Assembly (NCBI GenBank): GCA_030145365.1
Contig: JAQYVS010000151.1
Span: forward strand, 1 to 13,731
Source: Desulfofustis sp.
Lineage (GTDB): Bacteria; Desulfobacterota; Desulfobulbia; Desulfobulbales; Desulfocapsaceae
DNA length: 13,731 nucleotides
Direction of reading: 5' to 3'
The position numbers and the translations under genes were made by a program. The notes beneath the pieces were generated by a model, which saw nothing but the letters and a program-made list of their open reading frames with translations, was not told where the DNA came from and searched no databases. This document shows, piece by piece, positions 5,369 through 11,951 of this stretch; within the stretch, counting starts at the first letter, position 1, and the number at the start of each line of letters is the position of its first letter.

Positions 5369-8047
5369 TCATCGGTTGGAGCGAAGGGGATAGCTCTTCT
5401 TCAGAAGATCTACTTCATCCTCTCTGCTTGATACCTCTTCATCGAGTCGGGCCAGCAGAAGGGTTTCAAGAAGTGTTTTGAAAATCGGACCGGGTTGATA
5501 ACCGAGGCTCTTGAGATCATCCCCATTGAGCAGGGGGCTCTGGGTTCTCAGCGTTGTCACGTAGAGCGAAACAGCTCTTTTCACTTCAGGTTTACGAGCG
5601 ATTGCCATCAGATAGAGCAGACCTTCTATGTTGAGTTCTCTCAAACTGCTATAAATTACGCTGTTCTTTAACGTAATTCTGCGGGACAGATAATGGGCGG
5701 TTTTGTCGGCCACTATTTTTTCATTGAGCAGATACGATCTCATTTTCGCTGATAGCTGGAACCGGTTGCAGAAATTGATCAGCACCGTTACCGGCGATCG
5801 GCTCATAATCGTCAGCAGATAGACGATCCACGGGGAATAATTGTCGTCCAGATAGAGGAGCTTGAACCAGGCGATTGAACGCTGGGCTTGATCCAGACAA
5901 TGATCAAAACGGCGATCGATCTTCAGGTGCGGCTTAAGATCCGGCCAGAGAAAAGGGAACAAGCCAAGTTCTTCCAACCGCTTTATTGCGGCTGTGCCGA
6001 TTTCCTCATTTAATAGTATTGTTAATTCGGTAAAAAAACGCGGGTCATCGGCCTTGCCGAACAAGTTCATTTTGACCGCATTTCTGATGAGCCGTTCGGT
6101 ATGTTTGACGATGATGAAGTCCATCCGTTTTTCAAAACGGACTGCCCGAAAAATACGGGTAGGATCGTCCACAAAGCTCAAATTGTGAAGCACTTTGATG
6201 GCCACCTGCTTCAGGTCGTTCTGGCTGTTGAAAAAATCGATAAGTTTACCGAAATGATCAGGGTTGAGCTGAATTGCCATCGCGTTGACGGTGAAATCAC
6301 GGCGATAGAGATCAAGTTTGATCGAAGACAGTTCAACCGTTGGCAGCGCTGCCGGATATTCGTAATATTCAAGACGTGCAGTAGCTATATCGAGTTTGAG
6401 CCCATCGGGCAGAACCAGAGTGGCGGTGCCGAACCGTTCGTGGACTCTGACTCTGCCTGAAAGCTGTCCGGTGAGTTCTTTGGCAAAAGCAATTCCGTCG
6501 CCTTCCACGACGACATCTAGATCCATATTGTTTTTCTTCAACAATAAATCCCTGACAAAGCCGCCCACCACAAATGCGTTAACCTTCAGCTCGTCGGCAA
6601 CTTCCCCAATGGTTTTCAGCAAAACGATGGTCTCTCGATCTAAACTGGTTGTGAGCAGGTGAGCCAGATTTCTGCTTCGTTCAAGCGATGGATATTCTGA
6701 TTCGTGCAGCAGGTTTTTGGGGAGGTTTGCCGGGTCGTTCACCAATCGATTCAACAGATCTGTTCTGGTGATAATGCCTCTGAGCTCGCGTTCGTGGACA
6801 ATGGGAATTAATCGTTGTCTATGTTCGATTATGATTTCCTGGATATCTGCCAGGGTGGCATTTAGAGACAATACTTCGACGTCGGTGGCCATATAGTCCT
6901 GCACTTGCTGATCACCCAGGTCATGGCTGATTGCCCGTTCCACCATCTGCCTTGAAATCATTCCCAGGATGAACGGTTCGATTCCCTTGAGATCTGGCTC
7001 TACCCGGGGTACGACAACCATTGCGTTGATATTGTATCTGCTCATCAAGGTTTTGGCATGGTAGAGCGTTGCATTCTCCGGAGCGGTTATGGCCGGGGAA
7101 GTCATCATTTCCCTGGCGATAGCCTGTGGTCTGATATGGCGGTGCAGACTCCTGACTAACTGTTCATGCGCTTCGATATGACTCATATCTTTTATTGTAG
7201 CAGCGGCAGCGGTGGCGTGACCGCCACCGCCGAAGTCACGGGCAATGGCTCCTACGTTGACATCGGGAATTCTGCTCCTGGCGATCAGATACGTTCTGCC
7301 TGCCATGGAGACGATGGTGAAGAGCACATCGAGATTTTCCATGATCAGAAATCGTTTAACAATGAGAGAAAAATCATCGACAAAATGAGGCAGAGACAGG
7401 GTTGCTATTACTACCGGGATATCCTGAATGGTTATCTGGGTGGCACTTTGAACCAGGTCGTTTAAATAGCCGACCTGCTCCGAAGTAAGATCGTGACTGA
7501 GAAACTGGGAGATTACATCGAGCTTGGCACCTCGTTCAAGCAGCCAGGCGGCGGCTCTCAAATCGTCAGGTGTCGTGGTCATGTGGGTCAGCGAGCCGGT
7601 ATCTTCGTAGATCCCGAGGCTGAATATCGTGGCTTCCTCCTCGGTGATTTCAATCTCTTTCTCCCTCAGTATCTCGGTGAAAAGGGTCATGGTTGAGCCG
7701 ACGTCTCTGATTATTTCCAGATCGCCTCTGAGATCACCATCGCTTTTGGGGTGATGGTCATAGATGTGGACGGAAATCCCCGGGTTGTTCAGACAGGAAG
7801 CCAGCGACCCGATTCGTTTTGAAGTCCTGGTATCGACAATAATCAAGGAAGTGACGGCGGACAATACAATCTGTTTGGCTTTTAGAAAATCGTAGTGATA
7901 GAGAAGCGTTTGAGAAATGAACTCTCGCAATGCTTTTTCCTGGGATCCGGGAAAAACCAGCACACCATCAGGATAGAGTTTCTGGGCAGCAATCATTGAG
8001 GCCATGCCATCGAAATCAGCATTCATATGAGTGGTTATGACGCGCAT
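5369..8047 (-). CDS. DHH phosphoesterase - CBS pair - tRNA nucleotidyltransferase/poly(A) polymerase fusion
   Basis: This 892-residue protein joins three modules. Residues 1-300 are a DHH/DHHA1 phosphoesterase with the full metal set: HMNADFDG (H7, D11, D13), D72, DHH at 97-99 and GGGGH at 273-277. Residues 312-437 are two CBS domains, a usual site for adenine-nucleotide binding. Residues 480-890 form a class II nucleotidyltransferase: GGFVRD (495-500), catalytic MDLDVVVEG with D509 and D511, RRDFTVNAMA (582-591) and DDPTRIFRAVRF (627-638). It ends with a helical tail containing GYQPGPIF (849-856). The family includes CCA-adding, A-adding and poly(A)-polymerase enzymes. Long DHH-CBS-PAP forms have been linked to A-addition in organisms with separate CC- and A-adding enzymes, so A-adding is my best guess. 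GGGGA precedes the ATG and a near-consensus promoter lies 58 bases upstream. Nothing appears broken. Confidence 0.9.
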   Translation of the reverse strand: MRVITTHMNADFDGMASMIAAQKLYPDGVLVFPGSQEKALREFISQTLLYHYDFLKAKQIVLSAVTSLIIVDTRTSKRIGSLASCLNNPGISVHIYDHHPKSDGDLRGDLEIIRDVGSTMTLFTEILREKEIEITEEEATIFSLGIYEDTGSLTHMTTTPDDLRAAAWLLERGAKLDVISQFLSHDLTSEQVGYLNDLVQSATQITIQDIPVVIATLSLPHFVDDFSLIVKRFLIMENLDVLFTIVSMAGRTYLIARSRIPDVNVGAIARDFGGGGHATAAAATIKDMSHIEAHEQLVRSLHRHIRPQAIAREMMTSPAITAPENATLYHAKTLMSRYNINAMVVVPRVEPDLKGIEPFILGMISRQMVERAISHDLGDQQVQDYMATDVEVLSLNATLADIQEIIIEHRQRLIPIVHERELRGIITRTDLLNRLVNDPANLPKNLLHESEYPSLERSRNLAHLLTTSLDRETIVLLKTIGEVADELKVNAFVVGGFVRDLLLKKNNMDLDVVVEGDGIAFAKELTGQLSGRVRVHERFGTATLVLPDGLKLDIATARLEYYEYPAALPTVELSSIKLDLYRRDFTVNAMAIQLNPDHFGKLIDFFNSQNDLKQVAIKVLHNLSFVDDPTRIFRAVRFEKRMDFIIVKHTERLIRNAVKMNLFGKADDPRFFTELTILLNEEIGTAAIKRLEELGLFPFLWPDLKPHLKIDRRFDHCLDQAQRSIAWFKLLYLDDNYSPWIVYLLTIMSRSPVTVLINFCNRFQLSAKMRSYLLNEKIVADKTAHYLSRRITLKNSVIYSSLRELNIEGLLYLMAIARKPEVKRAVSLYVTTLRTQSPLLNGDDLKSLGYQPGPIFKTLLETLLLARLDEEVSSREDEVDLLKKSYPLRSNR

Positions 8048-8105
8048 CGGTTCCCCGAGTTTATAGGAATTGTCTGCTGCCTTTATTTCGTTGTAATTAT
8101 AAAGA

Positions 8106-8134
8106 ATTATAGCGTTTACAGCCAGTTATTGCAA
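8106..8134 (-). promoter_or_regulatory. Sigma-70-type promoter for the DHH-CBS-nucleotidyltransferase gene
   Basis: On the minus strand TTGCAA (8134-8129), a 17-base spacer and a perfect TATAAT (8111-8106) precede the ATG at 8047. The -35 begins six bases after the xerD stop, so the fusion gene can be transcribed independently of xerD. The predicted leader is about 50 bases and contains GGGGA as ribosome-binding site. Confidence 0.7.
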
Positions 8135-8140
8135 TGGCTC

Positions 8141-8935
8141 TCAGCTGCGCGGATGAAATGAGCGATGGATCGTTTTCAATCGGTCCTGGTCGATATGGGT
8201 GTAAATCTGTGTGGTGGATATGTCGGCATGACCGAGCATTATTTGAACTGCACGCAGATCGGCACCGCCCGCCAGCAGGTGGGTGGCAAAGGAGTGGCGC
8301 AACATATGGGGAGAGACGGCTTTACTGATTCCAGAAACTGTAGCGGTTTCTCTTACAATTTGCCAGAATCTGGCTCTGCTCATCGGTTTCGCCCGTGAGG
8401 TGACAAATACATAGTTCGATTGTTTACCCTTTAGAATCAAGGGGCGGGCATGTTCCATGTATGATTCAATTGCCTCTTTTGCAACACTGGCAAAGGGAAC
8501 TAAGCGTTCTTTATCACCCTTACCGATAACTTTGAGAAATCCCGCACTCAAGTTGCAGGCGACCATTGGCAGCGTCACCAGTTCCGTAACCCGTAACCCG
8601 GTGGAGTATAGAAGCAGGAGCATGGTCTGGTTGCGAAGAACCAGTGGAGAAGGTGAAGGAGGCAGTTCCAGAAGCTTGTTTACCTCGTCCATGCTGAGCG
8701 CTTTAGGAAGCGATCTGCCACTTTTCGGTAGATCAACGGTTAAAAAGGGATTGCGGCTGATATGGCCATGAAGATTGAGATATGAAAAAAAAGCGTTCAG
8801 CGCTGATACCCTTCGGGCGTTGCTTCGATTTGAGACCGATTTCCTCCTGCAGCTGATTAAAAAACCATGAATAAGTTCAAGAGAAATATGATTGAGGTTC
8901 TCGACCTTTTCTGTGGTGAGAAATCGCAGAAACAT
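8141..8935 (-). CDS. XerD-like site-specific tyrosine recombinase
   Basis: This is a phage-integrase-family recombinase of the type that resolves chromosome dimers at dif with a partner. All six catalytic residues are present, counting from ATG 8935 (264 residues): R115 in GLRVTE, K139 in GKGDKE, H210 and R213 in HMLRHSFATHLL, H236 in LGHADISTTQ and nucleophile Y245 in IYTHID. The tail SFHPRS and IYTHIDQDRLKTIH resemble XerD more than XerC. The family is usually near 295-300 residues. The missing 30-odd N-terminal residues are encoded in frame just upstream (separate entry), but no ATG, GTG or TTG occurs there. ATG 8935 has no properly spaced Shine-Dalgarno and would cut into the SAM-like DNA-binding domain, so the true start is probably upstream and non-canonical. 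I give the ATG as the conservative boundary. Confidence 0.9.
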   Translation of the reverse strand: MFLRFLTTEKVENLNHISLELIHGFLISCRRKSVSNRSNARRVSALNAFFSYLNLHGHISRNPFLTVDLPKSGRSLPKALSMDEVNKLLELPPSPSPLVLRNQTMLLLLYSTGLRVTELVTLPMVACNLSAGFLKVIGKGDKERLVPFASVAKEAIESYMEHARPLILKGKQSNYVFVTSRAKPMSRARFWQIVRETATVSGISKAVSPHMLRHSFATHLLAGGADLRAVQIMLGHADISTTQIYTHIDQDRLKTIHRSFHPRS

Positions 8936-9082
8936 CCTGATATCACTGTCATAGGCAGCTGCAGTGTTCTCAGATAATCGTCTTTCAGAAAGAATGTGAC
9001 GGAGGAAGATCTCCAGCAGGGCGCTGAAATATTCGGGGAGTTCTGTCTGTTTTATCGGATTTATTTGATTGTAATAACGAAT
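8936..9082 (-). other. In-frame N-terminal extension of xerD lacking a canonical start codon
   Basis: The frame of xerD stays open upstream of ATG 8935 back to the rpsU stop. It encodes LPEYFSALLEIFLRHILSE, RRLSENTAAAYDSDIR and then the annotated MFLRFL. 'FL......L...T..AY..D...F..FL' is the conserved start of Xer recombinases, so this stretch is very likely translated. Its codons include no ATG, GTG or TTG. Non-canonical candidates are ATT 9082-9080, ATA 9064-9062, ATA 9055-9053 and CTG 9019-9017. ATT at 9082 has CAGGCGA upstream at a usable distance, but that sequence is part of the rpsU terminator stem. Confidence 0.7.
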
Positions 9083-9117
9083 GAAAAGTCGCCTGCAGCC
9101 AATGCTGGCTACAGGCG
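9080..9117 (-). terminator. Rho-independent terminator of rpsU
   Basis: On the minus strand CGCCTGTAGCC (9117-9107) pairs with GGCTGCAGGCG (9100-9090) over eleven positions, one a G-T wobble, around a six-base loop. ACTTTTC follows, so the U-run is short (four) and termination may be partial. That would let some transcripts continue into xerD, for which I see no separate promoter. Confidence 0.65.
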
Positions 9118-9139
9118 GTGTACTTCTATCAACAACGGA

Positions 9140-9334
9140 TTAGAATGATTTCCTCATACGATTGAACTTTCTGAGCTTGCGCCGGGCTTCCGCCTGTTTG
9201 CGGCGTTTTTTGACGCTTGGCTTTTCATAATATTCGCGTCTCTTCAGCTCTCTTTTAATTCCGTCAATCTGAAGTTTTTTCTTTAGCTGCCTGATCGCAA
9301 ACTCAAGATCACCTCGAACTTCAACTTCTATCAT
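9140..9334 (-). CDS. rpsU: 30S ribosomal protein S21
   Basis: This small basic protein of the 30S subunit helps initiation by supporting pairing between mRNA and the 3' end of 16S rRNA. The 64-residue protein begins MIEVEVRGDLEFAIRQLKKK and has the signature REYYEKPSVKKRRKQAEA at about 33-50, followed by a strongly basic tail ending RMRKSF. Length and sequence are typical of S21 across bacteria. GGAG (9344-9341) sits six bases before the ATG. The gene has its own near-consensus promoter, a leader with a palindrome and a terminator just after its stop, so it behaves as a monocistronic unit with possible readthrough into xerD. It is not in the rpsU-dnaG-rpoD arrangement familiar from E. coli. 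Confidence 0.96.
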   Translation of the reverse strand: MIEVEVRGDLEFAIRQLKKKLQIDGIKRELKRREYYEKPSVKKRRKQAEARRKLRKFNRMRKSF

Positions 9335-9361
9335 TTGAATCTCCGTTTAACGTTAGTTTCG

Positions 9362-9379
9362 CTATGATTTGAATCATAG
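9362..9379 (-). repeat. Palindrome in the rpsU leader
   Basis: CTATGATT (9362-9369) and AATCATAG (9372-9379) are perfect inverted arms separated by two bases, between the predicted transcription start (about 9401) and the Shine-Dalgarno (9344-9341). It could be a short RNA hairpin in the 5' leader, for example for translational control, or a DNA operator. The stem is AT-rich and a two-base loop is not feasible in RNA without opening one or two pairs. Confidence 0.5.
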
Positions 9380-9407
9380 TGACGATTTATTTTGACGACA
9401 ATCTCTC

Positions 9408-9436
9408 TATATAAAACGATGGCAGCTTTCTGTCAA
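9408..9436 (-). promoter_or_regulatory. Sigma-70-type promoter of rpsU
   Basis: A perfect TTGACA (9436-9431), a 17-base spacer and TATATA (9413-9408) read toward rpsU on the minus strand. This is the best-matched promoter in the window and fits a highly expressed ribosomal-protein gene. It lies between the oxidase stop (9463) and rpsU, giving a leader of about 67 bases. Confidence 0.8.
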
Positions 9437-9462
9437 ACTTTTTTTAGTTGATTCCGGGTTGA

Positions 9463-10863
9463 TTAGTCCAGCGTATTATGGTCTGGAAAGATTTTTCCGG
9501 GGTTTAAAATATTGTTGGGGTCGAACAGGTTTTTTATTCTCTTCATCAGATTCAGCGTCGCTTCATCTAATTCGTAACTCATATACGGTGCCTTGCTGAA
9601 ACCAATTCCATGTTCACCCGAAAGTGTCCCACCAAGCGTGATAGCATGTTTGAAAAGCCTGTCCTTGGCTTGTGCTCCTTTTTCTGCTTCGCCGGGGATA
9701 GCACGATCGAGCATGATATTGACATGGATATTGCCGTCTCCGGCATGCCCGAAAGTTAAAATAATCAGCTCCAGCTCTTCAGCGAGTTGTTCGGTAAATT
9801 CAACGAGTTCGGGAATGCGTGATCTGGGTACTGCAACGTCTTCACTGATTTTGTTCGGTCGTAATTTGAGAACGGATGGCGAAATTGCACGTCTGGCCTG
9901 CCAGATGTCTTCAATTTCATCCTGAGTTGCGGCCTGACGAAGCTGGAATTCTTCCTGGCCTTCGATGAGTCTACGCAATTTCTCGGCCTGTTCGGCAACC
10001 ACCGGTTTTTCACCATCAATCTCAACAATGAGCAGTGCTTTAACCGATTCCGAAGGCGGTTTTTCCATAAACTCGGATACCGCAGCTATTGCGGTCTTAT
10101 CCATGTATTCCAGAGTACAAGGCTTGATATGGTTATTGAGAATTTCGGAAACCATTTCAGTGGTGCGCCGCAGTGAATGAGAGGTGAGCAGAAAGGTCTC
10201 CTTGTGCGGAGGAATAGGCAAAAGTCTGACGATCAATCTGGTGATAATGCCCAGTGTTCCCTCCGAGCCTATAAAAAGACGGGTCAGGTCATAGCCGGTG
10301 ACACTCTTCTCCGTTCGCGCTCCAGCATGTATGACTTCGCCGGACGCAAGAACTACTTCCAGACCGATGATATAATCCTTGGTTACTCCATATTTGACCG
10401 CAGATGGTCCGCCGGCGCACTCGGCAGCGTTGCCCCCGATCGAGCAATATTTTAAACTGGCCGGGTCGACTGGATAAAACAGACCCTGGTGGCGGGCTGC
10501 TCGCTGTAATTCTGCGGTGATCACTCCCGGCTCAACAATACCGATTTGATTGTCTCTATCGATTTCAATAACCTTGTTGAGTTTTGTTGTCGTCAGAACG
10601 ATGCCGCCGTGCAGCGGCACGATGCCGCCGGTCATGCCGGTTCCCGCACCCCGGGGGATAACAGGTATTCTCTGGCGTGATGCCAGTTGCATGATTTCAC
10701 TGATCTGCTGAGTGCTTTGCGGGAAAACGACAACATCGGGAAGATGTGGTTTTGCTGTACCGTCGTAGCTGTAACAATGCAGATCTTCAATTCTTGTGGT
10801 TATGCTGTCGGAACCGACAATAGTGCTAATTTCGGTTATAATATGAGAAGGTATTGCGGTCAT
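9463..10863 (-). CDS. FAD-binding oxidase, GlcD / D-lactate dehydrogenase family
   Basis: This is a flavoprotein of the PCMH-type FAD-linked family that oxidises 2-hydroxy acids such as glycolate or D-lactate in the cytoplasm or at the membrane. The 466 residues show the FAD-binding motif PRGAGTGMTGG (70-80), YPVDPAS (130-136), SIGGNAAECAGG (141-152) and TGYDLTRLFIGSEGTLGI (189-206). The C-terminal oxidase domain has HAGDGNIH (373-380), whose histidines bind a metal in relatives, SGEHGIG (415-421) and FDPNNILNPGKIF (447-459). Length is typical of GlcD. No GlcE, GlcF or Fe-S partner lies in the window, so the electron acceptor cannot be deduced and the substrate is uncertain. The Shine-Dalgarno is weak. 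The gene is divergent from D-Ala-D-Ala ligase across 123 bases, and there is no clear terminator before the rpsU promoter. Confidence 0.9.
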   Translation of the reverse strand: MTAIPSHIITEISTIVGSDSITTRIEDLHCYSYDGTAKPHLPDVVVFPQSTQQISEIMQLASRQRIPVIPRGAGTGMTGGIVPLHGGIVLTTTKLNKVIEIDRDNQIGIVEPGVITAELQRAARHQGLFYPVDPASLKYCSIGGNAAECAGGPSAVKYGVTKDYIIGLEVVLASGEVIHAGARTEKSVTGYDLTRLFIGSEGTLGIITRLIVRLLPIPPHKETFLLTSHSLRRTTEMVSEILNNHIKPCTLEYMDKTAIAAVSEFMEKPPSESVKALLIVEIDGEKPVVAEQAEKLRRLIEGQEEFQLRQAATQDEIEDIWQARRAISPSVLKLRPNKISEDVAVPRSRIPELVEFTEQLAEELELIILTFGHAGDGNIHVNIMLDRAIPGEAEKGAQAKDRLFKHAITLGGTLSGEHGIGFSKAPYMSYELDEATLNLMKRIKNLFDPNNILNPGKIFPDHNTLD

Positions 10864-10986
10864 CGGAATTTCGTTTTAGGTTGAAAAGTGAAGCGTCGTC
10901 AGACGGGTCAACAACCATACCCGAGAAATGGCTGATCCGCTAGAGTAAAGCCTTAAAACGAATAAACATCTGCAATAGGTGAGCCC

Positions 10987-11937
10987 ATGGGAGATACAAA
11001 AAAAATGTGCATTGCTCTGCTGGCCGGTGGCAAGTCTGGGGAGCGTGAGGTTTCTCTAAGCGGTGCAAAGATTTTTGAAGAAGCGCTGGATCCGAATAAA
11101 TTCATTATCAAACGTTATGACCCTGCCTGTGATCTGGCCCGGCTGGCGCAGGACAGTGCTGACATAGATTTTGCTTTTATACTGCTCCACGGTTTGTTCG
11201 GGGAGGATGGCTCGGTTCAGGGGATGCTCGATCTGCTCGATATTGCCTATCAGGGATCCGGAATACTCGGCAGTGCTGTGGCAATGGACAAAAACCTGGC
11301 CAAAGTACTCTATAAAATGGTGGGGATACCGGTGGCCGACTGGCAGGTTGTAACAACCATGGATAGTGAACAATGTGATGAGATGGTTGCATCCATGGGC
11401 CTGCCTCTGGTGATCAAACCGGTCAGGGATGGCTCAAGTCTTGGCCTGACCATAGCCCGGAGTGTACAACAGGTTAAAGAAGGGATTGAACATGCACTGC
11501 TCAATGACAGCAGGGTCATGGTCGAGCAGTTTATTGATGGTCGAGAGATCACGGTCTCGGTCCTGGGAAATGAAAATCCTGAAGCAATGCCGGTTATCGA
11601 GATTGTGCCGGGAGATGAATATGAGTTTTTTGATTACAACGCCAAATATCTGCCGGGTGCTTCAAAAGAAATCTGTCCGGCTGAAATAAGTGATGAGTTG
11701 ACGCAGACAGCTCAGGAATATGGAGTAAAAGCGCACAAGATATTGCAATTGCTTGGATATTCACGAAGCGATATGATTATTGCCGAAGATAATACCATGT
11801 ATATCCTGGAAACCAATACCATCCCTGGAATGACTCGGACGAGCCTGCTTCCGCAGTCTGCCGCGGCCCACGGCCTTGATTATCCTGATCTGTTGGAACG
11901 TTTGATCGAGCTTGGCTTAGAAGCTAAGGGGAAATAG
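10987..11937 (+). CDS. ddl: D-alanine--D-alanine ligase
   Basis: This cytoplasmic ATP-grasp enzyme joins two D-Ala molecules to make the D-Ala-D-Ala end of the peptidoglycan precursor. The 316-residue protein carries the N-terminal GGKSGEREVSLSGA (14-27), then HGLFGEDGSVQGM (68-80), YQGSG (89-93) and the ATP lysine in VIKP (K144). These are followed by DGSSLG (148-153), DGREITV (184-190) and the ATP/metal segment YILETNTIPGMT (272-283) with E275 and N277. In the omega loop FFDYNAKYLPGASK, K220 is followed by Tyr221, the residue type seen in D-Ala-D-Ala enzymes rather than the Phe of D-Ala-D-Lac ligases. AGGTGAG precedes the ATG. A second start at Met7 (11005) is less likely. The gene stands apart from any mur cluster and ends 14 bases from the convergent fdhD stop. 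Confidence 0.95.
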   Translation: MGDTKKMCIALLAGGKSGEREVSLSGAKIFEEALDPNKFIIKRYDPACDLARLAQDSADIDFAFILLHGLFGEDGSVQGMLDLLDIAYQGSGILGSAVAMDKNLAKVLYKMVGIPVADWQVVTTMDSEQCDEMVASMGLPLVIKPVRDGSSLGLTIARSVQQVKEGIEHALLNDSRVMVEQFIDGREITVSVLGNENPEAMPVIEIVPGDEYEFFDYNAKYLPGASKEICPAEISDELTQTAQEYGVKAHKILQLLGYSRSDMIIAEDNTMYILETNTIPGMTRTSLLPQSAAAHGLDYPDLLERLIELGLEAKGK

Positions 11938-11951
11938 CGGAGTCGAAAATG

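Noticed and set aside
8141..9082. XerD-like recombinase as part of an integrative element with a nearby dif or attachment site
   Set aside because: I found no dif-like 28-base sequence, direct repeats, transfer genes or phage genes around it. The surroundings are housekeeping genes.
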